20,110 nucleotides of DNA. It comes from Chloroflexota bacterium. GTDB lineage: Bacteria; Chloroflexota; Limnocylindria; Limnocylindrales; CSP1-4. The stretch is taken from NCBI GenBank assembly GCA_021812735.1, contig JAKAMV010000071.1, positions 1 to 20,110 on the forward strand, in the 5' to 3' direction. The notes beneath the pieces are model-generated. The model saw only the letters and a program-made list of their open reading frames with translations. It searched no databases and was not told the DNA's origin. Each line of letters begins with the position of its first letter. Position 1 is the first letter of the stretch. Positions 13,353-20,110 of this stretch are shown piece by piece. The position numbers and the translations under genes were made by a program.

Positions 13353-15181
13353 GCCTGCCTCGCTGGCTATTCTGGCTCGCGATCCTCGCGCTGGCCTTGG
13401 CGGTTCCCGCAGGGCTAGATGGATACGGCATCCACACGGTGGACGTTGCGTTGATCTTCGCCATCCTCGCCGTCGGACTGTCCCTGACCCAAGGCGTGGC
13501 AGGCCAGACGAACCTTGCCCAAGTCGCACTCTTCGGCATCGGTGCATATACGACCGCTGTGCTGACGACCGCGTACCACTGGGATTACTGGGCCAGTCTC
13601 CCTGCCAGCGTCGTGCTTGCATTGGCCGCCGGGGTGATCCTAGGCTTGCCCGCACTGCGCATGCAGTCGCACTACCTTGGGATCGTGACGCTCGGCCTCG
13701 CGATCGCGTTTAGCAGCTTCGCCGCGAACGCGCCTTTGCTTGGCGGTGCCGCTGGCATCTCGGCCATCCCCGGTCCCGCGTTGCTTGGGTTCGCATTCAA
13801 CACGGGCCACCGGTACTACTTCCTGCTGCTGGGGGCCCTCGCACTCGGCCTGCTCTTTGCAGGCTTCATCTGCGGAAGCGGACTCGGCCTGCGACTGAAG
13901 GCGATCCGCGACGATCACGTTGCGGCGGCGGCGACAGGGATCAACGTGGCAACCATGCGGGTGGCGGCGTTCGCACTGGGCGCGCTGTTCGCCGGCCTCG
14001 CCGGCAGCCTATACGCAGGGCTGATCGGCTATGTGAGCCCGGACACGTTCAGCATCTTCGTGATGTTCGAACTCCTCGCCATGGTGATGATCGGCGGCCG
14101 CCAGAGTATCTACGGGTCAGCGGCCGGTGCGATCCTGATCACCGTGGTCCAATCTCTTCTCATCAACTTTCAGAACTACGCGCAGCTCGGCTACGGCGTG
14201 CTTCAGGTCGCGGTTGTCGTGGCCGCACCGATGGGCCTTGCCGGCTTGGCGTTGAGAACATGGCGCACAGCTAGGCGGCAGCACACCGGGCAGGGAGTGC
14301 GTGTTGTGCCTTACGCCGGCCGGTTGGCGGGCGTCGACGCCATCCCGCCATCGAACACAAGCGTGATCTCGGTCGCGCACCTGAACAAGCGTTTCGGCGC
14401 GCTGAGCGCGCTCGATGACATCAACCTGGACGTCCGCAGCGGCACCATCCACGGCATCGTTGGTCCCAACGGATCGGGCAAGACGACCCTCTTCAACGTG
14501 CTGACGGGCCTGTATCGAGCAGACGGCGGAGCAGTCACGGTGCTTGGTGCCAGTGTGCTCAGAAGGCGACCGGATCAGCTGGCCTCGCTCGGCGTTGCCA
14601 GGACGTTTCAGAATGTCCGCCTGTTTCGGACCCTCACTGTTCTGGAGAACACGCAGACAGGGGCCCTGCGTTCTGGTTCTGGACGCGCTTGGGAGTACTT
14701 CCTGACGCCTTGGCGGGCCGCGTCGCGCGATCGAGACACACGCCGCCGAGCGGTGGAGATCCTTGAAGATCTCGGACTGACGGACGTGGCCACGCTCCTG
14801 CCCAGCGAACTGCCGTACGGGGTGCAGCGACGCGTGGAGATTGCTAGGGCACTCGCGAGCGCACCTCGTCTTCTGCTGCTGGATGAACCAGCAGCCGGCC
14901 TCAACGGCGATGAGGTCCGTGAGCTCGGCGATATCTTGAGGGACGTCCGGCGGTCGGGCGTGGACGTGGTGCTCATCGAGCACAACATGGCGTTGGTAAT
15001 GTCCCTCTGCGACCGGGTAACGGTGCTCAACTTCGGTCGATTGCTGATCGACTCAGAGCCTGCGATCGTCAGCCGTGATCCGTCGGTGATTGAGGCATAC
15101 CTGGGCAGGCACGACCGACAGCAGTCTGACTCCGTGGTCCGCGACTCATTGGTCATCAGCGCCACAGCGACAGCCGGATGA
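13349..15181 (+). CDS. LivM-LivG fusion: ABC permease joined to ATPase
   Basis: 610 residues. Residues 1-305 are the LivM permease with hydrophobic helices and conserved segments AVGLSLTQGVAGQTNLAQVALFGIGAY (41-67), LRMQSHYLGIVTLGLA (103-118) and VMIGGRQSIYGSAAGAIL (246-263). After a basic, Gly/Pro-containing linker (about 303-336) comes a LivG ATPase. It has Walker A GPNGSGKTT (372-380), Q-loop around VARTFQNVRLF, signature LPYGVQRRVEIARAL (488-502), Walker B LLLLDEP (508-514) and switch H545. Every ATPase motif is intact. The two proteins are normally separate; fused LivM-LivG occurs in several bacteria. Here the fusion fixes a one-to-one permease to ATPase ratio. Start and stop both overlap the neighbours by 4 nt. 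Confidence 0.95.
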   Translation: MSLPRWLFWLAILALALAVPAGLDGYGIHTVDVALIFAILAVGLSLTQGVAGQTNLAQVALFGIGAYTTAVLTTAYHWDYWASLPASVVLALAAGVILGLPALRMQSHYLGIVTLGLAIAFSSFAANAPLLGGAAGISAIPGPALLGFAFNTGHRYYFLLLGALALGLLFAGFICGSGLGLRLKAIRDDHVAAAATGINVATMRVAAFALGALFAGLAGSLYAGLIGYVSPDTFSIFVMFELLAMVMIGGRQSIYGSAAGAILITVVQSLLINFQNYAQLGYGVLQVAVVVAAPMGLAGLALRTWRTARRQHTGQGVRVVPYAGRLAGVDAIPPSNTSVISVAHLNKRFGALSALDDINLDVRSGTIHGIVGPNGSGKTTLFNVLTGLYRADGGAVTVLGASVLRRRPDQLASLGVARTFQNVRLFRTLTVLENTQTGALRSGSGRAWEYFLTPWRAASRDRDTRRRAVEILEDLGLTDVATLLPSELPYGVQRRVEIARALASAPRLLLLDEPAAGLNGDEVRELGDILRDVRRSGVDVVLIEHNMALVMSLCDRVTVLNFGRLLIDSEPAIVSRDPSVIEAYLGRHDRQQSDSVVRDSLVISATATAG

Positions 15182-15930
15182 GCGGCAGAACCATGGCAGT
15201 CGTGCCAGACGTCGCAGCCACGCGCTCCTTGATCGTCGAGGATCTGTCAGTGTTCTACGGCGCGGTGCAGGCCGTGCACGACGTCTCGTTCTCTGTCCCG
15301 GAGGGCGGGGCAGTTGCCATCATCGGTGCCAACGGCGCTGGCAAGAGCTCCATCCTGAAGGCGATGTTCAACCTGGTGCCACGCAGGACGGGGCGGATCG
15401 TGTACGGCACTATCGACTTGATGCGCACCAACGCCCACCAAGTCGTGTGGACGGGCATCGGTTATGTGCCGGAAGGGCGTCGAATCTTCGCCGGCCTTAC
15501 GGTCGAACAGAACCTCCTACTTGGCGCATACCGGAGGCGCTGGGACGCGCAGGTACGCAGCCGTCTCGCTGAGATCTACGACCTGTTCCCCAAGGTGAAG
15601 ATGCGTCGGCACAGCCTCGGGGGCGGGCTCAGTGGTGGCGAGCAGCAAATGCTGGCCATCGGGCGAGCGCTCATGTCACAGCCCACGTTGGTCGTACTCG
15701 ACGAACCATCGATGGGTTTGGCACCCGTGCTGGTCGATGAGGTTGCCGAGGTGCTGGGGCGGTTACGCTCGACGGGAGTCAGCCTGCTCCTAGTCGAACA
15801 GAACGCGGCCCTCACGTTCGCGGTCGCGGACGCGTGCATCGTGCTGGAGAACGGCCGAGCCGTGCTGGCCGGGACGTCGGCACAGCTGCAGAGCGATCCC
15901 GAGGTCCGGCGAGTCTACCTGGGGCTGTAG
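15178..15930 (+). CDS. livF: Branched-chain amino acid-type ABC transporter ATPase LivF
   Basis: 250 residues. Walker A GANGAGKSS (50-58), the LivF-typical YVPEGRRIFAGLTVEQNLLLGAY (96-118), signature LSGGEQQMLAIGRAL (151-165), Walker B VVLDEP (172-177) and the SMGLAP D-loop are all present, along with VEQNA (206-210) where the switch residue is Q rather than the H seen in LivG. That Q is normal for LivF. It should pair with the LivG half of the preceding fusion to power the importer. The ATG overlaps the fusion's stop as ATGA. A second in-frame ATG five codons on gives an alternative start. Confidence 0.95.
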   Translation: MSGRTMAVVPDVAATRSLIVEDLSVFYGAVQAVHDVSFSVPEGGAVAIIGANGAGKSSILKAMFNLVPRRTGRIVYGTIDLMRTNAHQVVWTGIGYVPEGRRIFAGLTVEQNLLLGAYRRRWDAQVRSRLAEIYDLFPKVKMRRHSLGGGLSGGEQQMLAIGRALMSQPTLVVLDEPSMGLAPVLVDEVAEVLGRLRSTGVSLLLVEQNAALTFAVADACIVLENGRAVLAGTSAQLQSDPEVRRVYLGL

Positions 15931-15952
15931 GGATGTCCGTTCCGCCCGGTCG

Positions 15953-15979
15953 CCTGACCGCCACTCTGGCGCGGTCAGG
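15953..15979 (+). terminator. 9-bp hairpin after livF, probable terminator/attenuator
   Basis: CCTGACCGC (15953-15961) pairs perfectly with GCGGTCAGG (15971-15979) around a 9-nt loop, 22 nt after the livF stop. There is no U-tract. It would separate the importer genes from the enzyme genes that follow, partly or fully. Confidence 0.5.
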
Positions 15980-16012
15980 GGCGAATCTTCCCAGTCCCGC
16001 AAGGAGAGTGCC

Positions 16013-16417
16013 GTGAAAGATCCACAGGGCATCGTCTGGATGCCAGGGGATGAGGACTATCCCTTCCCATCACGGCGGGGCGAGGATCCGACCAAGTACT
16101 GTCAGCGATGGCTGGATGAGGCGCCGTACGCCCGGATTGAACGGGACGGCGTGCGGTATGTCCACGAGACGGACGTGGCCAACCTGGTGACAGCCCTCAC
16201 CGTTGATCTCGACTTGCTAGACGGCAGCCTCTCAGTGTGGGGGGAACGCCTCCTGAGAGCCGACGAGAGAGCCGCGCTCGAGGAATCGCTGCGGAAGATC
16301 CTGAACCTGACTGCTCAGGTGCTCGCCGTCATCGAGAGAGACAGGCCGGCGGCCGCTCCAGTATGGTCAACCAACGGGGATCAACACTTGTCGACCTCCG
16401 AGAAGGAACCCGGATGA
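16013..16417 (+). CDS. Hypothetical 134-residue protein
   Basis: I do not recognise the family. The GTG start is preceded by AAGGAG at 6-7 nt spacing, and codon use matches the neighbours, so the gene is very likely real. The protein is acidic and soluble, with no signal peptide or membrane segment. Its N-terminal part carries DEDYPFPSRRGEDPTKY (13-29) and an Arg/Tyr-rich segment with DGVRYVHETD (45-54). The second half is a long amphipathic, probably helical stretch (55-108) with a possible coiled-coil character, and the tail is polar and disordered. It lies 82 nt after the importer block and 81 nt before the acylating aldehyde dehydrogenase. A small accessory or structural subunit of one of the following enzymes is possible, but nothing in the sequence proves it. 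Confidence 0.75.
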   Translation: MKDPQGIVWMPGDEDYPFPSRRGEDPTKYCQRWLDEAPYARIERDGVRYVHETDVANLVTALTVDLDLLDGSLSVWGERLLRADERAALEESLRKILNLTAQVLAVIERDRPAAAPVWSTNGDQHLSTSEKEPG

Positions 16418-16498
16418 CGTGCACCCGTGCGAGGTCATCCGCCGAGCCCGGAGCTCAGCCTCCACCATCGCAATACAGCACCACTGGAGAGAGTAGGC

Positions 16499-17908
16499 AT
16501 GGCGACCCGGCCAATCACCGACGAGGAACGTCAAGGCATCGACGAGCTAGTCAGTCGTGCCCGAGTTGCGGCGGCGCAAGTGGCGTCGGCGACACAAGCC
16601 GACGTCGATCGACTCTGTCAGGCCGTCGCTTGGGCCATCGCCAATGAGAAGACGTTCACGCGTCTCGCTGAAATGAGCGTTGCCGAGAGTGGTCTTGGCG
16701 ATCCGGTCAGCCGCATCTCCAAACGCTTCAAGATCATGGGGATCCTCCGGGACATCCTCCGCCAGAAAAGCATCGGCATCATCGAGGAGATCCCCGAACG
16801 CGGGATCGTCAAGTATGCCAAGCCAGTGGGCGTCATCGCGTCACTGATCCCGACGACGAATCCGGAGCTCACGCCCGCTGGGGTAGCGCTGTTCGCGATC
16901 AAGTGCCGGGACGCGGTGATCTTCTCGCCCCACCCACGTAGCAAGCGCACCACCATCGAAACGGTTCGGATCATGCGTGAAGTGCTCGCCCGCGAAGGTT
17001 TCCCCGCCGACCTGCTGCAATGCGTCGAGCGTCCTAGCATTCCAGCGGCGCAGTACCTGATGTCATCGTGCGACTTGGTGCAAGCGACCGGCGGCAGGGA
17101 CATGGTTCGGTCCGCCTACAGTTCGGGCACGCCGGCCTTCGGGGTGGGCAGCGGCAACTCGACAGTGATCATCGACGAGACTGCTGAGATCGACCAGGCG
17201 GCCCGCAACACCCGCATCAGTAAGACATCAGACTTTGGCTCCGGTTGCTCAGCTGACGGCAACTTGTTGATCCAGTCGTCCATCTATGATGCTCTCCGTG
17301 ACCAGCTGCAGCGAGAGGGCGGCTACCTTGCATGCCCGGAAGAGAAAGCGAGGCTGCAGCGCATCCTGTGGGACGAGGAGGGGCATCGCCTTCCAGAGAC
17401 CGTGGCCATTTCGGCCCAACGACTCGGGGAGCTCGCGGGCTTCAGCGTGCCGGACGACAAGACGTTCATCATGGTGGAAGAGGACCACATCGGCCGGGCG
17501 TACCCGTTCTCGAGCGAAAAACTATCCGTTGTGTTGTCGCTGTTCCGCTACGACAACTTCGACGACGCGCTTCAGATGGTTGAGCAGATCTTCGAGGTGG
17601 GCGGAAAGGGACACTCATGCGGGATCTACTCGCACGACGACGACCACATTAACCGACTTGCCCTGATGGCTCCGGTGTCGCGGATCATGGTCCGGCAGCC
17701 ACAGTCCAAGGCCAACGCTGGGTCGTTCACGAACGGCATGCCGATGACGTCGAGCCTCGGCTGCGGCACGTGGGGTGGCAACGTGACTTCGGAGAACATT
17801 CACCTCAAGCACTACATGAACGTCACGTGGGTGAGCCGCCCAATCCCTGAGGACCGTCCATCCGAGCAGGAGCTGTTCGGAGAGTTCTACGGTGCTGCCG
17901 TCGACTGA
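16499..17908 (+). CDS. Acylating-type (CoA-dependent) aldehyde dehydrogenase
   Basis: 469 residues, the length of single-domain acylating aldehyde dehydrogenases (EutE, PduP, sulfoacetaldehyde dehydrogenase SauS), which interconvert aldehyde + CoA + NAD(P) and acyl-CoA. Visible: GVIASLIPTTNPELTP (111-126), a nucleotide region with FSPHPRSKR, ATGGRDMVRSAYSSGTPAFGVGSGN (196-220), and the nucleophile C250 in SDFGSGCSADGN. The C-terminal part has GKGHSCGIYSHDD, GSFTNGMPMTSSLGCGTWGGN and HYMNVTWVSRPI, which recall the SauS-like branch. The general-base glutamate of hydrolytic ALDHs is not in its usual place, supporting the acylating class. The ATG at 16499 has GGAGAGAG upstream; the longer frame from 16427 lacks a site. 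The substrate is unknown; a sulfoacetaldehyde role would need a sulfo-lyase not seen here. Confidence 0.85.
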   Translation: MATRPITDEERQGIDELVSRARVAAAQVASATQADVDRLCQAVAWAIANEKTFTRLAEMSVAESGLGDPVSRISKRFKIMGILRDILRQKSIGIIEEIPERGIVKYAKPVGVIASLIPTTNPELTPAGVALFAIKCRDAVIFSPHPRSKRTTIETVRIMREVLAREGFPADLLQCVERPSIPAAQYLMSSCDLVQATGGRDMVRSAYSSGTPAFGVGSGNSTVIIDETAEIDQAARNTRISKTSDFGSGCSADGNLLIQSSIYDALRDQLQREGGYLACPEEKARLQRILWDEEGHRLPETVAISAQRLGELAGFSVPDDKTFIMVEEDHIGRAYPFSSEKLSVVLSLFRYDNFDDALQMVEQIFEVGGKGHSCGIYSHDDDHINRLALMAPVSRIMVRQPQSKANAGSFTNGMPMTSSLGCGTWGGNVTSENIHLKHYMNVTWVSRPIPEDRPSEQELFGEFYGAAVD

Positions 17909-17995
17909 TGCGCCCGGTCGGGTCCTCGCGCCGTAGGAGTGCCAGATTCCAGGGGCACCCCGGCCGCACGATTGCGATTGAGCGGTGGTGAAGGT

Positions 17996-18937
17996 ATGAG
18001 GATTGCCGTGCTCGGCGCTGGAGCGCTCGGCTGCGTCATCGGCGCGGCTCTCACCGAGGCCGATTCCGACGTTCGGATCGTCACGCGGTCCGCCGAGCGC
18101 GCTGCTGCGATGAACGGGAGCGGGCTCGTAGTGCGCGAGGGTGAGCAGGAGAGAGTCGTCCGCGTGCGGGCGACCACCGACACGCGGGCGATGGGCGTGG
18201 TGGACGTCGTGGTGGTGGTCGTCAAGGCCTACGACACGGAGACGGCAATCGAATCAACCCGCTCCCTGTTTGACCAGCGAACGATTGCTCTGACTCTGCA
18301 AAACGGGCTCGGCAGCGAGGAAATCCTGGCACGCTTGCTGGGCGCCGACCGCGTGCTTGCAGGGCGCACCTATGTCGGCGGAACCATGGTGGGACCCGCC
18401 CATGTTCTCGCGAGCGTTCGCGGCCGACGCACCTATCTGGGTGAGCTCGACGGTTCCATCAGCGATCGTGCGATGCGGATAGCCGCGGAGTTCGACCGCG
18501 CCGGTCTCGCCACCACTGTACGGGAAGACATCACGACGGTCATATGGGACAAGCTGCTGGTCAATGTCGCCACGGGGGCCCTCAGTGCCATCACCGGTCT
18601 GGACTACGGGCATCTGTACCAAGTGCCGGAGATCGAGGCCGCGGCGATCGCCGCGGTCAGCGAGGCGATGGCCGTGGCTCAAGCCATCGGCGTGCCGCTG
18701 TCCACGTCGCGGCCGGAAGACGCCTGGAGGATCGCCAGGGATGGGCTGCCGGCTGAGTTCAGGGCCTCGATGCTCACCAGTCTCGGGAACGGTTCGATGA
18801 CCGAGATTGATTTCGTGAACGGCGCTGTCGTTCGTCTCGGTGAGCGGTGGGGCGTCGCAACCCCGGTGAACCGCACTCTGGTCGCCTGCGTCAAGGGTGT
18901 CGAGCGTGGGCTCTCGCTACGACGGCCAAGGCTGTGA
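17996..18937 (+). CDS. Ketopantoate reductase (PanE/ApbA) family dehydrogenase
   Basis: 313 residues. The N-terminal NADP fold has GAGALG (7-12), VVVVVVKAYDTE (71-82, with K77) and LQNGLGSEE (101-109). The catalytic lysine is K186 in IWDKLLVNVATGALSAI and the C-terminal substrate glutamate is E270 in MTEIDFVNGAVV. All are classical for ketopantoate reductase, which makes pantoate. No pantothenate genes (panB, panC, panD) are nearby. Together with CoA-transferase and hydratase genes, a role as a 2-hydroxyacid or 3-hydroxy dehydrogenase in the catabolic route is more likely (inference). GTGAAGG lies before the ATG at 17996; a longer frame to GTG 17939 has no better site. The stop is 1 nt before the next ATG. 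Confidence 0.9.
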   Translation: MRIAVLGAGALGCVIGAALTEADSDVRIVTRSAERAAAMNGSGLVVREGEQERVVRVRATTDTRAMGVVDVVVVVVKAYDTETAIESTRSLFDQRTIALTLQNGLGSEEILARLLGADRVLAGRTYVGGTMVGPAHVLASVRGRRTYLGELDGSISDRAMRIAAEFDRAGLATTVREDITTVIWDKLLVNVATGALSAITGLDYGHLYQVPEIEAAAIAAVSEAMAVAQAIGVPLSTSRPEDAWRIARDGLPAEFRASMLTSLGNGSMTEIDFVNGAVVRLGERWGVATPVNRTLVACVKGVERGLSLRRPRL

Positions 18938-18938
18938 G

Positions 18939-19337
18939 ATGACACGAGCCTACGTCGAACATGTGGCGGTCCGGGTTCGGGACATCCACTGGCACATCCG
19001 GTTCTTCCGCGAGGTCTTTGGTATGACCGCCCGGGAGTACGACGGGCCGCCGGCGGACCCGCGGCAGTACTGGGCGGTCGGCGGCATCCAACTGCTCGCG
19101 GCGCCGGACTTCACGGGCGGGGAGGGACCACTTGCCCATATCGGCGTGATGTGTGACGACGTCGATGCAGCGCTGGCGGCAGCCGAGGCGTTCGGTGTGG
19201 AGGCTCTCCCAAAGGGGCGGAACTGGCTTCGCCTTCGGGACGGTGTCGAACTGGAACTGCTGCAGGCCAGCGGCGGCTCGGTCGGGCTCATCCTGGCGAT
19301 TGACCCTCGTCACAGCACCGAGGCATTGGGACGATGA
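18939..19337 (+). CDS. VOC (glyoxalase/dioxygenase) superfamily protein
   Basis: 132 residues, single-module size. Two beta-alpha-beta-beta-beta units are visible: VEHVAVRVRDIHWHIRFFREVFGM (6-29) and LAHIGVMCDDVDAALAAAEAFGVEAL (65-90). Potential metal ligands are H8, H67 and one of E104/E106 in DGVELELL, in the positions used by glyoxalase I, methylmalonyl-CoA epimerase and extradiol dioxygenases. An epimerase, isomerase or lyase acting on an acyl-CoA is plausible from its neighbours, as the gene is 1 nt after the PanE-like gene and overlaps the MaoC gene by 4 nt. Specific function unknown. Confidence 0.85.
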   Translation: MTRAYVEHVAVRVRDIHWHIRFFREVFGMTAREYDGPPADPRQYWAVGGIQLLAAPDFTGGEGPLAHIGVMCDDVDAALAAAEAFGVEALPKGRNWLRLRDGVELELLQASGGSVGLILAIDPRHSTEALGR

Positions 19338-19783
19338 CTACCGAACGATACTGGGACGACGCGCGCGTGGGCGACGAAGGCGTCAGTCCGCCCCGACTGG
19401 TGACCGCAGCCCTCATCGACAGCTACGCGGACCTGAGCGGGGACCACACGCCGCTGCACATTGACGACGACTACGCTCGGACCACGCCCTTCGGCGCACG
19501 GGTTGCCCACGGGCTGCTGGGGCTAGCAATCGCCGATGGGCTGAAGACGCAGAGCGACTACCGCTTCCGGCCGGGCATGTCGCTGGGCTGGACCTGGGAT
19601 TTCGCCGCGCCCATCTACATTGGCGACGAAGTGCACGTCAGGTTCCGTGTCGCGGACCTGCGACCGTCGCGGAGCCGGCCGGGTTGGGGCATCGTGACGG
19701 TGACGGCGGAGCTGGCGAACCAGCGGGGCGAGGTCGTCCAGAAGGGTGAGCACCGTTTGATGGTTCCCCGGAGATCGACATGA
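19334..19783 (+). CDS. MaoC family (R)-specific enoyl-CoA hydratase/dehydratase
   Basis: 149 residues with a single hot-dog fold. The hydratase-2 motif is complete: DLSGDHTPLHIDDDYARTTP (33-52) carries the catalytic pair D37 and H42, followed by FGARVAHGLL. It ends with a strand series including VTAELANQRGEVVQKGEHRLMVP. Such proteins hydrate trans-2-enoyl-CoA or mesaconyl/2-methyl-enoyl-CoA, or dehydrate hydroxyacyl-CoA. The start overlaps the VOC stop and the end overlaps the next CoA-transferase start, both as ATGA. This CoA-transferase plus MaoC pair resembles mesaconate/citramalate-type and other branched dicarboxylate routes, without proving one. Confidence 0.9.
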   Translation: MTTERYWDDARVGDEGVSPPRLVTAALIDSYADLSGDHTPLHIDDDYARTTPFGARVAHGLLGLAIADGLKTQSDYRFRPGMSLGWTWDFAAPIYIGDEVHVRFRVADLRPSRSRPGWGIVTVTAELANQRGEVVQKGEHRLMVPRRST

Positions 19784-20110
19784 GCCAGCCACGGCCCCTC
19801 ACCGGGGTAAGGGTCATCGATTTCAGCCACTTCCTGGCTGGTCCATTCCTTGCGCGCAGTCTTGCCGCCTTGGGTGCGGAGGTCATCAAGGTGGAGCGAC
19901 CCCCGGCGGGGGACGCGGGTCGGACGCACCCGTTCCAAATCAACGGCCAGAGTGGCTACTACCTGCAGCAGAACATGGACAAGCAGGGGGTATGCGTCGA
20001 TGCCAGGGACCCGCGGGGTCTGGAGTTCCTCTATCGGCTCGTCGACACCGCCGACGTGTTCGTGGAGAACTACCGACCTGGGGTGGTCGACAGGCTTGGG
20101 CTCGGCTACG
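19780..20110 (+). CDS. CaiB/BaiF family CoA-transferase, N-terminal part (cut by window end)
   Basis: The first 110 residues are visible. LTGVRVIDFSHFLAGPFLARSLAALGAEVIKVERPPAGD is the class III N-terminal Rossmann segment (7-45). NMDKQGVCVDARDPRGLEF and ADVFVENYRPGVVDRLGLGY follow, matching the NKxSxxxDL and ENFRPG positions of the family. The catalytic Asp would lie beyond the window. It is a distinct paralogue of the minus-strand CoA-transferase, as the sequences differ through most of the alignable part. The ATG overlaps the MaoC stop by 4 nt, so the operon continues past the right edge. Confidence 0.92.
   Translation, partial: MSQPRPLTGVRVIDFSHFLAGPFLARSLAALGAEVIKVERPPAGDAGRTHPFQINGQSGYYLQQNMDKQGVCVDARDPRGLEFLYRLVDTADVFVENYRPGVVDRLGLGY

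Noticed and set aside
14117..14983. 288-codon minus-strand open frame opposite the LivM-LivG fusion
   Set aside because: It overlaps the ATPase core whose motifs are all intact on the plus strand; no ribosome-binding site or domain.
16499..17908. Assigning the locus to sulfoacetate/isethionate degradation because of the SauS-like dehydrogenase
   Set aside because: No convincing sulfoacetaldehyde acetyltransferase, phosphate acetyltransferase or sulfite exporter is present in the window, so the link rests on one similarity only.
1..20110. CRISPR array, insertion sequence, integrase or attachment-site repeats
   Set aside because: No regularly spaced repeats, transposase or recombinase motifs, or duplicated tRNA ends were found by reading both strands.

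Overview
This is a high-GC bacterial window (roughly 65-80% G+C depending on region). It starts with about 0.9 kb of very GC-rich backbone-like DNA: the end of an ABC-2 permease, an initiator tRNA-Met, and a short coding remnant. The rest is about 19 kb of tightly packed, apparently catabolic DNA. Leaderless-looking promoter geometry, an abundance of CaiB/MaoC/IclR/Liv-type genes and an AroK-AroB fusion fit Actinomycetota or a high-GC Chloroflexota lineage. The sequence alone does not decide between them. No transposase, integrase, CRISPR array or rRNA is seen.

Layout. (1) 1-887: permease tail (+), tRNA-fMet with promoter and 3' hairpin (-), and a C-terminal protein fragment (-) that runs into the next block. 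(2) 888-9937, all on the minus strand. Transcription order is CaiB-type CoA-transferase, ThDP-dependent lyase/decarboxylase, aldehyde dehydrogenase, short citrate-synthase/citryl-CoA-lyase-like protein, a 124-nt gap, shikimate dehydrogenase AroE, an AroK-AroB fusion and an MFS transporter. The first four genes are joined by 4-nt stop/start overlaps and the last three by gaps of 8 and 2 nt. (3) 9938-10019: divergent control region with an 18-bp palindrome. (4) 10020-20110, all on the plus strand: IclR regulator, lipoprotein amino-acid-type solute-binding protein, LivH, LivM-LivG fusion, LivF, a small unknown protein, acylating-type aldehyde dehydrogenase, ketopantoate-reductase-like dehydrogenase, VOC protein, MaoC-type hydratase, and the first 110 codons of a second CaiB-type CoA-transferase.

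How it may work together (inference). The Liv-type ABC importer and perhaps the MFS protein move an organic acid or amino-acid-like compound. CaiB enzymes make the CoA thioester. The ThDP enzyme, the MaoC hydratase, the PanE-like dehydrogenase and the citrate-synthase-fold protein do C-C and hydration/redox chemistry on acyl-CoAs, and the two aldehyde dehydrogenases handle aldehydes. An IclR protein probably controls both arms from the shared 82-nt region. CaiB + ThDP enzyme + aldehyde dehydrogenase in one overlapping operon is the layout expected for oxalyl-CoA decarboxylase or 2-hydroxyacyl-CoA-lyase chemistry, with formyl-CoA recycled by the transferase. The substrate cannot be read from the sequence.

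The oddest element is the aroE-aroKB pair inside this operon. Its kinase half has lost the P-loop lysine. Its dehydroquinate-synthase half keeps every metal- and substrate-binding residue that can be aligned, but has a rewritten NAD-binding glycine loop.
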